Counted from the stretch's first letter, positions 38,607-51,397 are shown. The stretch is 64,000 nucleotides of DNA from Sphingomonas sp. J315 (GCF_024666595.1 NZ_CP088296.1:62001-126000), one strand, 5' to 3'. Numbers and translations are program-made. Notes: a model not told the origin generated them from the letters alone.

Positions 38607-38624
38607 GCGCGCCTGACCGGCAGA

Positions 38625-39497
38625 TCAGTTTCCTGCGGTCAGGTCTACAATCTTGTCGCGGTCGTAACGGATGACGCCAGCGGTGGCCGGAAACCGGTCT
38701 ATGGTCATACCGAAGTAATTGGGCAGCTTGCCCACGGGCTTCAGCTTGGCGGGGCGCACTGGCAGCGCCGCTAGTCGAGAGTCGGCAGCCTCCCCCGCCA
38801 CCGGCAAGCGATATTCGACCCCTAGCGGCATCGGCATCGCATTGTCGGAGCTGTCGCGCTTCGGCAATTCGCGCGCAACGAAGCGGCCGAGATCGGTGAT
38901 CTCACCCGCCTTCACCTCGAATTTGACACTACCCATGCAAAAGCAGCTGCCAAAGGCACCGCCGCCAGGCACCACACTCATCATCCCATAGATGCGGTAC
39001 GTGCCGGGCGTGAGCTGATGAACGTAGGTCGAGACCTTGTCCCCGCCCGATCCTTTCGAAAAGCGGAACAGCGGGCCGATCGACACCCCGGTCATCAGCC
39101 CAAACGGGACAAACTCGAAATTCCCATCAGTCGGCTCCACCGGCTTTTCCGGTTTGGGCGGGCGTGCCGACCCTTTGGGGTATTTCTCCCAAGAAGCCAT
39201 GTCGCGCTCGTAGTTGCGTGCCTTGCGGACATATTTCTCCTTTGCCTCGGTCAAGGAATCGGCGCGCAGCTGGTCGTACTTGGCCTGGTCCTCTGCGTCC
39301 GGAACCCGCATCAGATGGAGCGGAACGGCAATGTCCGAGCGCAGCATGACATAGGCTTTGGTCGTGTCGAGCGTCACGACGGGTTTGTCGGCGACCGCAC
39401 TCGCCTCGACGAACACCACCTTCTCTTTCTTCGCAGCGAGCGCAGAGGGAGCAGCCAGCACCGCGGCAAGCGCAGCGGACATGAACAGCGCCTTCAC
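38625..39497 (-). CDS. Exported protein, unknown function
   Basis: 290 residues. GTG 39497 overlaps the stop of the upstream gene (GTGA) and gives a clean signal peptide, LFMSAALAAVLAAPSALA. The mature part has a Lys/Pro-rich helix (KARNYERDMASWEKYPKG, KPEKPVEP), then a beta-rich region with a CFCMG motif, suggesting a periplasmic or envelope protein. Both halves are conserved-looking, but I recognise no family. Translationally coupled to the gene at 39494-40123; the two proteins probably work together. Confidence 0.78.
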   Translation of the reverse strand: MKALFMSAALAAVLAAPSALAAKKEKVVFVEASAVADKPVVTLDTTKAYVMLRSDIAVPLHLMRVPDAEDQAKYDQLRADSLTEAKEKYVRKARNYERDMASWEKYPKGSARPPKPEKPVEPTDGNFEFVPFGLMTGVSIGPLFRFSKGSGGDKVSTYVHQLTPGTYRIYGMMSVVPGGGAFGSCFCMGSVKFEVKAGEITDLGRFVARELPKRDSSDNAMPMPLGVEYRLPVAGEAADSRLAALPVRPAKLKPVGKLPNYFGMTIDRFPATAGVIRYDRDKIVDLTAGN

Positions 39498-40123
39498 AGC
39501 CCCAATTCCTTGCTCTCGGGCTTTGCTGTCGCGGCGACCAGCGCCTGTTGCTTGAGATAAGCGAAACGCCTCGTCTCGGGCATGTCCGAAAGCCCTTCTT
39601 CGAAATGGAACTCCTGCCACAGGTCCTTCGACAGGCCATGGCGCTGATAGCCCTTGAAATTCATGCACTGGCGCATGTTCACGCGGCGCAGGCGGCGCTT
39701 TTCCGCCGAACCGAAGATCGCCATCGCCATCGCGCTGCCGATCGCCCCGCCCACGGCTCCGGCCATCGTTCCGGCATAGGGGTAAGGGACTTGAGTGTAG
39801 CTGATCCCGCTCGCCAGACCGCGCGCATAGCCATCGCACTCGACGATATCGGCATAAGCCGTCTCAAAATCCGTGTCGGCGCGAACAAAGTAATAATATT
39901 TGTCGTAGTTCGAAGGATCGGTGGGCGACGGCGTAAAGTCCAGCTTCGGCATCGTCACCTTCGCCGCGTCGCCCGCTTCCTCCGGCGCCTTCCCGAATGG
40001 CGATCCGCTATCGTCGAGATAGACCGTTCCCGCCGTTTCCTGCGCCACCACGCCCCCCGGCAAGGTCAGCGCAACCGCCGTCAGCGCGGCGCATGCGCGC
40101 CGAGCCCAACCTGCTTCCATCAT
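39494..40123 (-). CDS. Exported protein with glycine-zipper segment
   Basis: 209 residues with a signal peptide (ACAALTAVALTLPGGVVA). The middle holds a Tyr-rich part (NYDKYYYFVRADTDFE) and a glycine-zipper helix, AGAVGGAIGSAMAMAIFG, of the kind that packs in or on membranes; the C-terminal third (MRQCMNFKGYQRHGLSKDLW) is a typical tail in alphaproteobacterial envelope proteins of unknown role. Two conserved cysteines (VECDGYA, MRQCMNF) could pair. First gene of a two-gene unit. Confidence 0.75.
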   Translation of the reverse strand: MMEAGWARRACAALTAVALTLPGGVVAQETAGTVYLDDSGSPFGKAPEEAGDAAKVTMPKLDFTPSPTDPSNYDKYYYFVRADTDFETAYADIVECDGYARGLASGISYTQVPYPYAGTMAGAVGGAIGSAMAMAIFGSAEKRRLRRVNMRQCMNFKGYQRHGLSKDLWQEFHFEEGLSDMPETRRFAYLKQQALVAATAKPESKELGL

Positions 40124-40273
40124 TCAAACACCCCTATTTTCAGCGGTTTGCCGACACGAATCGCGCGCAGACCGCCCCCGCTGCGCAGCCTATCGCGCGC
40201 GATGCGGCAGACAAGCCGCTTTGATGGAGCCGCGCGGCGTTTCCGATCGTTGGGGTGGGCAAGGAGAATGAAG

Positions 40274-40468
40274 ATGACCGACCGCGACCCGCATCCTGAC
40301 AGCCCGCCCGAAGCCGATCACGACCGCCGCAGTGATCTTGAGCGCGCAGTCGATGATACCAACCGCGATATCGAGAATGTGCAGGACGACACACCCCCGG
40401 ACGGTGTGGACGGAGCCGTCGGCGGCACTGGCGGCGTCATCAAGAACCAGGACGACACCGCTCAATAG
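40274..40468 (+). CDS. Small acidic hydrophilic protein
   Basis: 64 residues, MTDRDPHPDSPPEADHDRRS and on, very rich in Asp and lacking hydrophobic segments; probably disordered. ATG 40274 is chosen because AAGGAG ends seven bases upstream; ATG 40268 is too close to it. No family recognised. Confidence 0.55.
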   Translation: MTDRDPHPDSPPEADHDRRSDLERAVDDTNRDIENVQDDTPPDGVDGAVGGTGGVIKNQDDTAQ

Positions 40469-40478
40469 GAGACGTCCG

Positions 40479-40586
40479 ATGCCCGACGAAAACCGCACCC
40501 AGCCGAACAAGCAGGGCGGCGTCACGCCCGATGATCATCCTCAAGGATCAGACGGGAAACCGGGGTACCCCCACCCCCCGGACTGA
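40479..40586 (+). CDS. Very small hydrophilic protein
   Basis: 35 residues, MPDENRTQPNKQGGVTPDD then GKPGYPHPPD, with an AGGAGA site eight bases before the ATG. It follows the 40274 gene by 10 bp, so the two may be co-expressed. Similar composition (polar, Pro/Asp) suggests a stress- or disorder-type small protein, but this is a guess. Confidence 0.45.
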   Translation: MPDENRTQPNKQGGVTPDDHPQGSDGKPGYPHPPD

Positions 40587-40589
40587 TCC

Positions 40590-42046
<1,457 letters not shown>

Positions 42047-42050
<4 letters not shown>

Positions 42051-42199
42051 TTCTTCAGCTCTTCGGTTTCTCGACGCAGCGCATCGTGCTGACGTTGCCA
42101 ATCTCGCTCGGACAATGCTGGCTTCGATCCTCTGCGCGGCTCGGCGAGAAATTCAAATAGATAGCTGAGCCCTTTTACAAGCCCGTCAAACGCACTCAC
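42047..42199 (-). CDS. 50-residue protein wedged between gatA and gatB
   Basis: GTG 42199 overlaps the gatA stop (GTGA) and its TGA overlaps the gatB ATG (ATGA), so it is coupled on both sides. The sequence begins [20 protein letters not shown], an amphipathic or membrane-proximal helix, then a charged helix [17 protein letters not shown]. No family is recognised. The double overlap is strong evidence that it is translated, or at least that the frame serves to carry ribosomes from gatA to gatB. Confidence 0.62.
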
Positions 42200-43680
42200 C
42201 ACCACTGATCCGGCCGCGCGGTGAACCCGGCGCGCTGCTCGAGCGCGAGGCTCGCGTTCAGCACGCCCTGCTCGTCCAGCGGCTTGCCGATGATCTGCAG
42301 CCCCAGCGGCAGCCCGTCCTTGTCCAGCCCGCCCGGCACCGACATCGCCGGGATGCCCGCCAGCGAGGACGGCACGGTAAAGACGTCGTTCAAATACATC
42401 GCCAGCGGATCGGCCGACTTCTCGCCCAGCGCGAACGCCGCGCTCGGCGCGGTCGGAGTCAGCAGCAGGTCGCACTGCAACCACGCCCGCTCGAAATCGC
42501 GCGCGATCAGCGTGCGGACCTTCTGCGCCTGGGTGTAATAAGCGTCGTAGAAGCCCGCCGAAAGCACATAGGTGCCGATCAGGATGCGGCGCTGCACCTC
42601 CGGGCCGAAGCCCGCAGCGCGGGTCGCGGCATACATGTCCTGCAACCCCGCCCCATCGGGCAGGTCGCGCAAGCCATAACGCACGCCGTCATAGCGGGCG
42701 AGGTTGGACGACGCCTCGGCCGGGGCGATGATGTAATAGGCCGGCAGCGCGTATTTGGTATGCGGCAGCGAGACCTCGACGATCTCCGCCCCCGCATCCT
42801 TCAGCCAGTCGATGCCCTGCTGCCACAGCGCCTCGATCTCCTCGGGCATGCCGTCGACGCGATATTCCTTGGGAATGCCGACCTTCTTGCCGCGCAGATC
42901 GGGGTTCAGCCCCTGCTCCCACTTCGGCACGTCGAGCTTGAGCGATGTCGCGTCCTTCGCGTCGAAGCCCGCCATCGCCTCCAGCATGATCGCGCAGTCG
43001 CGCACGTCGCGCGCCATCGGTCCGGCCTGATCGAGCGAGGAGGCGAACGCCACCACGCCCCAGCGCGAGCAGCGGCCATAGGTCGGCTTGATGCCCGAAA
43101 TGCCGGTGAAGGCCGCAGGCTGGCGGATCGAGCCGCCGGTATCGGTGCCGGTCGCCGCGGGCACGAGCCGCGCACTGATCGCCGCCGAGCTGCCGCCCGA
43201 CGAACCGCCGGGCGCGAGCGGGGCATTGCCGCCATCCTTGCGCCGCCACGGGCTGATCACATTGCCAAAATAGCTGGTCTCGTTCGACGATCCCATCGCG
43301 AACTGGTCGAGGTTCAGCTTGCCCAGCATGCCCGCGCCCGCGTCCCACAATTTCTGCGAGACGGTCGATTCATAGACCGGCTTGAACCCCTCCAGCATAT
43401 GGCTGGCGGCGGTGGTCTGCACGCCCTTGGTGCAGAACAGGTCCTTCATGCCGATCGGCACGCCGGCCAGCGGCTTGAGCGTCTCGCCAGCGGCACGCGC
43501 GGCGTCGGCCTCACGCGCTGCGGCCAGCGCGTGCTCGGGGGTTTCGACGATGAAGGCGTTGAGCGCCTTGGCCGCGCTCACCTTGACAATGAATGCGTCG
43601 GCGACTTCGCGCGCGGAAAATTCGCCCGTGCGGATGCCGTCGCGCAGCGCGGCGACGCCGAAATTGGTGAGGTCGGTCAT
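42196..43680 (-). CDS. gatA: Asp/Glu-tRNA amidotransferase subunit A
   Basis: 494-residue amidase of GatCAB that makes ammonia from glutamine. The Ser-cisSer-Lys triad regions are present: [13 protein letters not shown] (Lys), [15 protein letters not shown] and [14 protein letters not shown] (serines). Start overlaps the gatC stop by one base (TAATG). Confidence 0.97.
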   Translation of the reverse strand: MTDLTNFGVAALRDGIRTGEFSAREVADAFIVKVSAAKALNAFIVETPEHALAAAREADAARAAGETLKPLAGVPIGMKDLFCTKGVQTTAASHMLEGFKPVYESTVSQKLWDAGAGMLGKLNLDQFAMGSSNETSYFGNVISPWRRKDGGNAPLAPGGSSGGSSAAISARLVPAATGTDTGGSIRQPAAFTGISGIKPTYGRCSRWGVVAFASSLDQAGPMARDVRDCAIMLEAMAGFDAKDATSLKLDVPKWEQGLNPDLRGKKVGIPKEYRVDGMPEEIEALWQQGIDWLKDAGAEIVEVSLPHTKYALPAYYIIAPAEASSNLARYDGVRYGLRDLPDGAGLQDMYAATRAAGFGPEVQRRILIGTYVLSAGFYDAYYTQAQKVRTLIARDFERAWLQCDLLLTPTAPSAAFALGEKSADPLAMYLNDVFTVPSSLAGIPAMSVPGGLDKDGLPLGLQIIGKPLDEQGVLNASLALEQRAGFTARPDQWW

Positions 43681-43967
43681 TATTCGATCACCTTGGGCAC
43701 GGTGAAAAAGCCATGCTCGGCGAGCGGCGCATTGGCCAGCACCGCGTCGCGCATGTCGCCGTCGTTGACGACGTCATCGCGCAGGCGCAGCGTGTTGGGG
43801 ATCACGGCGGTCATCGGCTCGACGGACGAGGTATCGACCTCGCCCAGCTGCTCGATCCAGCCGAGGATGTTGTTGAGCTCAGGCGCGAGCCGCTCGGCGT
43901 CGGCATCGCTGATCGCGATGCGCGCAAGGCTCGCGACCTTCTTCACGGTGGCGGTATCTACGGACAT
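43680..43967 (-). CDS. gatC: Asp/Glu-tRNA amidotransferase subunit C
   Basis: 95-residue helical subunit that stabilises GatA on GatB. It begins [20 protein letters not shown] and ends [17 protein letters not shown], matching the family. First gene of the gat operon. Confidence 0.95.
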   Translation of the reverse strand: MSVDTATVKKVASLARIAISDADAERLAPELNNILGWIEQLGEVDTSSVEPMTAVIPNTLRLRDDVVNDGDMRDAVLANAPLAEHGFFTVPKVIE

Positions 43968-44009
43968 GCGGAGCGCCTAGCAGCGACGCCCCCGTTTCAG
44001 CAAGCGGGG

Positions 44010-45742
44010 TTATTCGAAGGGATCGCCCACCGGCACACCGCCGACGAAGACCTGACGGCGTTGGACCGGACGGACTTCGATCTGGCCCGACTCCAGCCCG
44101 GCAGCGATGCGCGCATTCGCCGCGGCATCAGTTGAAGCATTTCCAGTTTCGACCGGATCGGTCCATTTACCTTTTACGAGCGCGTAGCGCTCTACGCGCC
44201 CTGTGGAGAGCCCGATCGTGCCATCGCCACGCTTGAGTTGCGAATAGGTGAGCAGCACCGCCTCCTTGCCTCCCGACAGAAATGTGAGAGTGCAGCGTTG
44301 TTCGCGACACTCCCAGCTTTCAGCAATCGCATTGCGCAATTCCGGCGGCAGGGGGCTCCCGCCGGCAGGATGCGAAGTGTCTTGTCGAGTGCCTCTTCGC
44401 GCGTTGCCTGCGTACCGTCCGGCGCATCCCAGCGATGCTTGGCCGTTGCCGCTTCGGCTGCTCCCTTCCGGATCACCGCGTTGCTCGATGTTCTGAACCG
44501 CTCCAGCGCTCGGCGCCCCGGCTCCCCGAAATCGAACGCCAGCGCCCGCCAGTCGAACTTCTCCGGCGAGACCTTGCCCGACTCCAGCCGCGCGACCTGA
44601 TCGCGGGTCGAGATCGCGTTGAAACTGACCAGCGGGGTCGCCAGGAGCAGCGCGACGCCGCACACGATCATCGCCAGATACAGGTTCGCGGGCCGCACCC
44701 GCTCCGCCCACGCCCCTCGCCCTCGGATCACGCTGACGAGATAGGCGACCGCCACCACGCTCGCGATGATGACGAAGGTCAGGCCCCATAGCCGCTCCGG
44801 CGTGAAGCCATATTGTCCAATGCGCAGCGCGGTCGAGAACTGCGCGATCACCACCAGCGGCAGGATCGCCACCGCCAGCACCAGCGCCGCCCAGCGGAGC
44901 ACGCGGTTGCGCGGGGCATCGTCGTCGCCATTGCCGATCACCGCATTGACCAGCAGCAGCGCCCCGACCGCGCAGGCGAGCAGGATCGGCGTGGTCGCCT
45001 TGGTCGCCTCCCACAAGGGCTGCAATCCGGTGAACGGAAGTGCCAGCAGGAACAGCCCCAGCCCGACCGCCAGCACCGGCGCGAGCACGCCCAGCACCAG
45101 CATCGCGACATTCTGAAGCAGCCCGACGATCCGCCGCTGTTCACGCAACAATGCCAGGCCAAGCCCGAATGCCAGCCCGACCAGCGGTCGCCAGAACCAC
45201 TCCTTTCGCAACAGATCCGAGAGCAGGTCGATCCCGATCAGGTCGAACAGGGCAGCGAGCAGGAACGCCAGCAACAGCACGACACCTACGAACGCCCAGC
45301 TGAGGCACCACAGCACCGCATTGGTCCAGGCGTGATCGTGCGCCAAAGGATAGGACAGCGGCCGAAACCCACCCTCACGGCCCGCTTGAAACAGCGGCGC
45401 GGCGATGCCGATGGCGAGCGCGAGGCAGACCAGCCGCCACCCCTCGGTCGCGCTCCACCCCGATGTCGCGCCGTTGAAATAGAGGATCAGCGCCGCAACC
45501 GCGCCGCATCCGAGTGCGAAGATTGCCGAGCGGATCAGGTCGCTGCGGATCACCACGAACCCGAACAGGATCGCCGACACGCTGACGAAGCTGAGCAGCG
45601 CGAGTCGCACCGCGCTCACCTCTGCCTGATAGCCCGTGCCGATGATCCAATGCGCGATCAGCCCCGCCGCCAGCCCGAGCGCGGCCAGGATCGGCGGCAG
45701 CAGCGGCCAGCGTTCGTCCCGTGGTTCGATCGCTGCGTTCAT
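44010..45742 (-). CDS. DUF4153 polytopic membrane protein (one frameshift)
   Basis: About 577 residues after one base is restored near 44360, where GCGGGAGC should read GCGGGGAGC. The first two thirds hold about twelve hydrophobic helices (for example AALGLAAGLIAHWIIG, LVLGVLAPVLAVGLGLFLLA, AAVLVLAVAILPLVVIA-like), matching DUF4153 membrane proteins. The C-terminal third is soluble with LPPELRNAIAESWECREQRC and VGGVPVGDPFE at the end. The function of the family is unknown. ATG 45742 (MNAAIEPRDERW) is preferred; it follows AGGGG. Confidence 0.83.
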
Positions 45743-45854
45743 CCCCTGCCCCCTCGATTGCATTCGCCAAGGTTGCATCCTTCGCAACCATCGCGCAACG
45801 GAAAGCGATTGCCCGGCAGCGCGTCATGCTGCATTGCACAATGGAGAGCCCGAA

Positions 45855-47006
45855 GTGGCGCGTAAGTTCCTCTATATCGTGGCGGTGTTGATCGTGCTCG
45901 CGCTTGCAGCGACCTTTGCGTACCGGATCTGGGGTGCCGAGCTGCTGCGGCAGGCAATGGTCCCGGGCGGCCGCTTCAAATCGCAGGCCGCGCTCCCCGC
46001 CGACAGCTATGCCCGCCCCGACATGTGGCTCGCCCGGCCCGACCGGCCCGGCAATCCCGCGCTGTGGACGCCGCAGGGGATCAAGCCGGCGGCCAAGCCC
46101 GAGGCGGCGGTCTTCTTCATCCACCCGACCTCCTACCTCAACCGTGCGAAGTGGAACGCGCCGCTGGACGACAAGGAGGCGAATGATCGCGCCAACCTGT
46201 TCCTGCGCGGACAAGCAAGCGCGTTCAACGGCGCAGGCGCGATCTGGGCGCCGCGTTACCGTCAGGCAACGTTCGGCGCGTTCGTGACCAGCAAGGCGGA
46301 CGCTGCACAGGCGCTCGACCTCGCTTATCGCGATGTCACCGCCGCCTTCGACCAGTTCCTCAAGGAAGCGGGCGACCGCCCGATCATCCTTGCCGGACAC
46401 AGCCAGGGCGCGCTCCACCTCACCCGGCTGCTCCGCGACCGCGTGGCGGGCAAGCCGCTCGCAAAGCGGATCGTTGCGGCATACGTCGTCGGCTGGCCGG
46501 TGTCGAAAACCGCCGATCTGCCCGCGCTGGGCCTGCCCGAATGCACCGCTGCCGACCAGAGCGGCTGTATCCTGTCGTGGCAGAGCTTTGCCGAGCCCGC
46601 CGATCCCTCGCTGATCCTCGACACCTTCGACGCCTCGAATGGCTTCACCGGCACCCCGCGCAAGGGGACCGAAATGGTCTGCACCAACCCGGTCACCGGG
46701 ACCCCTGCGCCGACTGCGGCGACGGCGACGGAGATCGGCAATCTCGTCCCCGCCGCCGATTTCTCCAGCGCGACGCTGGCGAAGAGTGCGACGACGCTGC
46801 GCTGCGACGGGCGGGGGATCCTGTTGCTCGGGACGGTGCCGGAGGGCGTGGGCGGTCAATATGTCCTGCCCGGCAACAACTATCATGTGTTCGATTATGC
46901 GCTGTTCTGGGCCAATGTCCGCGCCGATGCGGAGCGGCGGCTGGCGGTGCACCGGGCGCGGCGCAGCGCATGGGTGGATGTCTTCGCGCGGCGAGCGGTG
47001 GGATGA
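45855..47006 (+). CDS. DUF3089 alpha/beta hydrolase
   Basis: 383 residues with one N-terminal membrane helix ([20 protein letters not shown]) and a periplasmic or exposed hydrolase domain. [32 protein letters not shown] and the nucleophile elbow [15 protein letters not shown] mark DUF3089. The GTG start at 45855 follows GGAGAG. The stop overlaps the ruvX start (ATGA). Confidence 0.88.
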   Translation: MARKFLYIVAVLIVLALAATFAYRIWGAELLRQAMVPGGRFKSQAALPADSYARPDMWLARPDRPGNPALWTPQGIKPAAKPEAAVFFIHPTSYLNRAKWNAPLDDKEANDRANLFLRGQASAFNGAGAIWAPRYRQATFGAFVTSKADAAQALDLAYRDVTAAFDQFLKEAGDRPIILAGHSQGALHLTRLLRDRVAGKPLAKRIVAAYVVGWPVSKTADLPALGLPECTAADQSGCILSWQSFAEPADPSLILDTFDASNGFTGTPRKGTEMVCTNPVTGTPAPTAATATEIGNLVPAADFSSATLAKSATTLRCDGRGILLLGTVPEGVGGQYVLPGNNYHVFDYALFWANVRADAERRLAVHRARRSAWVDVFARRAVG

Positions 47007-47464
47007 TCACCACCGACCCGGCCGCCTATCGCGCCGCCTTGCCCGATGGTGGGCGTCTGCTCGGCCTCGATGTCGGGACCAAGACTATCGGGACGGCGCT
47101 GTGCGACGCGGGCTGGTCCTTCGCCAGCCCCGCGCATCTGATCAAGCGCACCAAGTTCACCGCCGACAAGGCGGAACTGGTGGCGCTGATCGCGCAGCAG
47201 CAGGTCAGGGGGCTGGTGATCGGCCTCCCCCTGAACCTCGACGGCAGCGATTCCCCGCGGACGCAATCGACCCGCGCCTTTGCCCGCAACATGGACGACC
47301 TCGGCCTCCCCATCTTCCTGTGGGACGAACGCTGGTCGACCGCCGCGGTCGAACGCCAGATGATCGCCGAAGACCTCTCCCGCGCCAAGCGCGCCGAACG
47401 GGTCGACAAGCTGGCGGCGAGCTACATCCTGCAAGGAGCGATCGACGCGCTGGCGACCGGGTAA
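47003..47464 (+). CDS. ruvX: Holliday junction resolvase-like RuvX/YqgF
   Basis: 153 residues, RNase H-like fold. The first acidic strand [34 protein letters not shown] and [14 protein letters not shown] are the family motifs; [18 protein letters not shown] closes it. The family is linked to Holliday junction processing and to 16S rRNA 5' maturation. Coupled to the hydrolase gene upstream. Confidence 0.94.
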   Translation: MITTDPAAYRAALPDGGRLLGLDVGTKTIGTALCDAGWSFASPAHLIKRTKFTADKAELVALIAQQQVRGLVIGLPLNLDGSDSPRTQSTRAFARNMDDLGLPIFLWDERWSTAAVERQMIAEDLSRAKRAERVDKLAASYILQGAIDALATG

Positions 47465-47523
47465 CCGGTTGCGAAGCCGCGCGCGAACGGGCAGCGTCGC
47501 GCCTCCGGATTCGGGGGATTATC

Positions 47524-49081
47524 ATGCGCCAGTTGCTTCTCGCCGCCACCCTGCTCGCCGCGCCCGCGCTGGCGCAGGACAAGCCGTCTCTCAAGGCCGA
47601 GGCCGAAGCTGCGCAGGCCCGCGCGCTGGTCGAAGAACAGGCGTTCGTCAGCAAGGGCGCGGTCACCGTCAGCGGCCAGCGCATCCCCTACACCGCCACC
47701 GCCGGCACGCTCACCATCCGCGATGATGAGGGCAAGCCGAGCGCCAGCTATTTCTACACCGCCTACACCAAGGATGGTGGCGGGAACCGCCCGGTCACCT
47801 TCTTCTACAATGGCGGCCCCGGTTCGCCGACCATCTGGCTCCACATGGGCAGCTTCGCTCCGGTCCGCGTCACCACCGCCAACCCCGAATATATCCGCCC
47901 CGCCCCCTATGGCTTCGGCCCCAATCCCTATTCGCTGATCGACAAGAGCGACCTCGTCTTCATCGACATGATCGGCGCGGGCTGGTCGCGGCCGCTGGGC
48001 GAAAAGAGCGGCAGGGATTTCTGGGGCGTCGATCAGGATGCGGAGGGCTTCGCCCGCGCGATCACCCGCTACATCGTCAAGAACAACCGCTGGCAGAGCC
48101 CCAAGATCCTGTTCGGCGAAAGCTATGGGACGCTGCGCAACCCGGTGGTCGCGGCAAAGCTGGAGGAAGCGGGGGGTCAGCATCAACGGCATGGTCCAGT
48201 TCTCGACGATCATGAACTATGGCGTGCGCCAGTCGGGCTATGACCAGAATTACCTGACCCTGTTCCCGACGATGGCGGCCACCGCCTGGTATCATAACCG
48301 GGTGCCCAACCGCCCGGCGAACCTCCGGGCGTTCCTCGACGAGGTGCGCGGCTTCACCACCGGCGCCTATGCCGCGGCTCTGGCCAAGGGGTCGAACATC
48401 ACGGCAGCGGAGAAGCAGACGGTCGCGCGCCAGATGGCCGCCTATATCGGCCTCAGCGAAGCCTTCATCCTGCGCGCAGACCTGCGCATCGACCTCCAGC
48501 ATTTCCAGACCGAGTTGCTGCGCGACCGCCGCCTCGCGGTGGGCCGGCTCGACTCGCGCTACACGCTCAACATGACCGATGCGAATGCTGACAGCCCGGG
48601 CGACGACCCGTCCTCGACCGCGATTTCGGGCGCGTTCGTCGCGACGTTTCAGGATTATGCGACCCGCGTGCTCGGCTACAAGACCGACCTCAACTACCGC
48701 ATGACCGCGCGCGGCCCAGGCTTCGCCTGGGACTGGAGCCACCGCCCGCCGGGCAGCAGCAACGCGCAGACCACGCCCAATTCCGGCCTCGACCTCGCCT
48801 GGACGATGCGCACCAACCCCTATTTGAAGGTGATGTTCGTCAACGGCTATTACGACTTCGCCACCGCATTCTTCGGTGCGGAGTTCGACGCCTCGCACAT
48901 GCTGCTGGATGAGACGCTCCAGCGGAATATCGCCTTCACTTATTACGAGGCGGGGCACATGGTCTATCTCAACCCCGACGAGCTGGCGAAGATGCACGGC
49001 GACCTCGCCCGCTGGTACGACACCGTGCTGGCCGCCCCGGGACAAGCCGCGCCGCGCCCGGCGATGCAACCCGGCCAGTGA
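47524..49081 (+). CDS. Serine carboxypeptidase (S10 family), exported (one frameshift)
   Basis: About 518 residues after removing one G from the G6 run at 48171-48176. A signal peptide (MRQLLLAATLLAAPALA) is followed by the S10 core: FFYNGGPGSPTIWLHMGSF, the nucleophile site FGESYGTLRNP, the Asp region VNGYYDFATAF and the His region EAGHMVYLNPDE. Probably a periplasmic carboxypeptidase. The break comes between KLEEAG and VSINGMVQFSTIMNYG and is probably a homopolymer error. Confidence 0.9.
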
Positions 49082-49137
49082 CCGGCGGGGCGACGGCGCT
49101 TGCCACCCCCGCCCCGCCCCGCTAACCGGCAGCTTTA

Positions 49138-50130
49138 ATGCAACCGCCGATCGATCATCGCCCCGGCGCCCAGATTCAGGGGCGCGCCGTGTTTCCGCAC
49201 GCGCACCTGACGGGCATTTCCGGGCTTCAGCCGCACGAAATCCTGTTCCTGCTCGACGAAGCGGAGCAGTGGATCGAGGCGAACCGCAACCGCGCGCCCA
49301 GCGACCATCGCCTCGACGGGCTGACCCAGATCAACGCCTTCTTCGAAAACTCGACCCGCACGCTGTTGAGCTTCGAGATTGCGGGCAAGCGGCTCGGTGC
49401 CGATGTCGTCAACATGCACGCGGCGCAATCGAGCGTGAAGAAGGGCGAAACTCTGATCGACACCGCGATGACGCTCAACGCCATGCGCGCCGACGTCATC
49501 GTGATCCGGCACATGTCGTCGGGCGCGGTCCAGCTGATCGCCGACAAGGTCGATTGCCCCGTTCTAAACGCCGGCGACGGCAGCCATGAGCATCCGACCC
49601 AGGCATTGCTCGACGCGCTCACCATCCGACGGCGCCGGGGCAGCGTCGCGCATCAGCGCGTGGTGATCTGTGGCGACATCCTGCACAGCCGCGTCGCGCG
49701 CTCGAACATCCTTGCGCTAACGGCATTGGCCGCCGAGGTGCGCGTCGTCGCCCCCTCGACGCTGATGCCCGCCGCGATCGATAAGATGCACGTCACGCCC
49801 TTCACCGATTTCGATGCAGCGCTGGAGGGCGCGGATGTGGTGATGATGCTGCGGCTCCAGAATGAGCGCATGTCGGGGGCCTACATCCCCTCGACCCGCG
49901 AATATCACCTCAATTACGGGCTGACGCTCGAACGCCTGAAGCGCGCCAAGCCCGATGCGCTGATCATGCACCCTGGCCCGATGAACCGCGGGGTCGAGAT
50001 CGACTCGGTCGTCGCCGATTTGCCCGGCCGCTCGGCGATCACCGAACAGGTTGAGATGGGCGTCGCGGTGCGCATGGCGTGCCTCGACGTGCTGACCCGC
50101 CGCGCGCGCGGCGTGGAGGGCTGGGCATGA
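49138..50130 (+). CDS. pyrB: Aspartate carbamoyltransferase
   Basis: 330-residue catalytic chain of the second step of pyrimidine synthesis. The carbamoyl-phosphate motif is [13 protein letters not shown], followed by [30 protein letters not shown] and [12 protein letters not shown]. No regulatory chain pyrI is nearby; instead pyrB overlaps pyrC (ATGA), as in organisms whose PyrB is held in a complex with a dihydroorotase-like protein. An 8-bp GC hairpin (49084-49118) ends the preceding gene. Confidence 0.96.
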   Translation: MQPPIDHRPGAQIQGRAVFPHAHLTGISGLQPHEILFLLDEAEQWIEANRNRAPSDHRLDGLTQINAFFENSTRTLLSFEIAGKRLGADVVNMHAAQSSVKKGETLIDTAMTLNAMRADVIVIRHMSSGAVQLIADKVDCPVLNAGDGSHEHPTQALLDALTIRRRRGSVAHQRVVICGDILHSRVARSNILALTALAAEVRVVAPSTLMPAAIDKMHVTPFTDFDAALEGADVVMMLRLQNERMSGAYIPSTREYHLNYGLTLERLKRAKPDALIMHPGPMNRGVEIDSVVADLPGRSAITEQVEMGVAVRMACLDVLTRRARGVEGWA

Positions 50131-51341
50131 ACGTGAAGCGCATGTTCCGCAATGCTCGGCTGGTCTGTCCCGAGGGTGGCGAGCGAACCGGCGACCTGTT
50201 CGTCGCCGACGAGCGCATCGTCGACACCGCTCCCGAAGGGGCAGAGGTGATCGAGTGCGGCGGCAAGCTGCTCGCCCCCGCTCTCACCGATCTCGGCGTG
50301 TTCGCGATGGACAAGGCGGCGTGCCGAGCTGGCGGGATCGCACGCGTCGGCCTGATGCCCGATCAGTCGCCCGTGCTCGACGGCCCCGGCCTCGTCCAGC
50401 GCGCCGCCGACATGGGCAAGCCGGAATTGTGGGTCCACCCGATCGCCGCCGCCACGCGCGGGCTGGAGGGTGTGGACCTCGCCGAATATGCCACCAACGC
50501 CGATGCAGGCGCGCGCGCAGTCGGCACCGGGCGCGGCTGGGTCGCCGACAGCGGCGTGATGCGCCGCGTGCTGGCCTATGCCCGCGACTGCGGCCTCGTC
50601 GTGATTTCGCACCCCGAGGATGCCGGGCTGACCCGCAACGCGGTCGCGACCGAGGGTGAGACCGCCACCCGGCTCGGCCTCCCGGCCGCACCTGCCATTG
50701 CCGAGGCATTGGCGGTTCAGCGCGACCTCACGCTTGCCGAAGCGACCGGTGCGGCGATCCATTTCCGCCAGCTGACCACCGCCGCGTCGTTCGACCTGAT
50801 CCGCGCGGCCAAGGCGCGCGGCGTGCGCGTTACCTGCGGCATCACGCCCGCGCACCTGCTGCTGTCCGACATCAACCTGTCCGATTTCCGCACCTTCGCG
50901 CGCCTTTCGCCACCACTGCGCGACGACAGCGACCGCCGTGCCGCGCTCGCCGCGCTCGCCGACGGGACGATCGATGTGCTCTGCTCGGGCCATGACCCGC
51001 GCGGGCCCGAAGAAAAGCGCCTGCCCTTCGCCGATGCGACGCCGGGCATGGCGGGCGCGGCGACACTGCTGACGCTTGGCCTAGGCCTTGTCCGGGACGG
51101 CCATCTCACCCTTGATCGCCTGTTCGCGCTGGTCGCGCGCAATCCCGCGCGGATCCTCGGCATCGAAACCGGCACGCTCGCGACGGGCATGCCCGCCGAC
51201 CTGGTTCTAGTCGATCCCGATGCCCCCTGGCAGATTGTCGCCGACACGATGCCGGGCAAGGCGGGCAACACCCCGTTCGACGGTCTGCCCGTCCAGGGCA
51301 AGGCGTTGCGGCTGTTCAAGGGCGGTAGCGAAGTCCGGTGA
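50127..51341 (+). CDS. pyrC: Dihydroorotase-like protein, probably non-catalytic
   Basis: 404-residue amidohydrolase-fold protein coupled to pyrB by ATGA. The metal site is degraded: the expected Asp-x-His-x-His after the first strand reads [10 protein letters not shown] with no His pair; the histidine segment reads AIHFRQLTT; and the catalytic Asp position reads [11 protein letters not shown] rather than TDHAPH. Only part of the ligand set is left. This matches the pseudo-dihydroorotase (PyrC' or PyrX) of Pseudomonas-type PyrB complexes, which is structural. A true dihydroorotase should then exist elsewhere in the genome. Confidence 0.85.
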   Translation: MNVKRMFRNARLVCPEGGERTGDLFVADERIVDTAPEGAEVIECGGKLLAPALTDLGVFAMDKAACRAGGIARVGLMPDQSPVLDGPGLVQRAADMGKPELWVHPIAAATRGLEGVDLAEYATNADAGARAVGTGRGWVADSGVMRRVLAYARDCGLVVISHPEDAGLTRNAVATEGETATRLGLPAAPAIAEALAVQRDLTLAEATGAAIHFRQLTTAASFDLIRAAKARGVRVTCGITPAHLLLSDINLSDFRTFARLSPPLRDDSDRRAALAALADGTIDVLCSGHDPRGPEEKRLPFADATPGMAGAATLLTLGLGLVRDGHLTLDRLFALVARNPARILGIETGTLATGMPADLVLVDPDAPWQIVADTMPGKAGNTPFDGLPVQGKALRLFKGGSEVR

Positions 51342-51349
51342 ATCGAAAA

Positions 51350-51374
51350 GGGCCGGGAATTTCCTCCCCGGCCC
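51350..51374 (+). terminator. Terminator after pyrBC
   Basis: GGGCCGGG and CCCGGCCC form an 8-bp stem with a 9-base loop, then CGTTTATAATCTTT. It lies between the convergent pyrC and TPR/SPOR genes and could serve both strands. Confidence 0.65.
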
Positions 51375-51397
51375 CGTTTATAATCTTTCAAAAGCGA

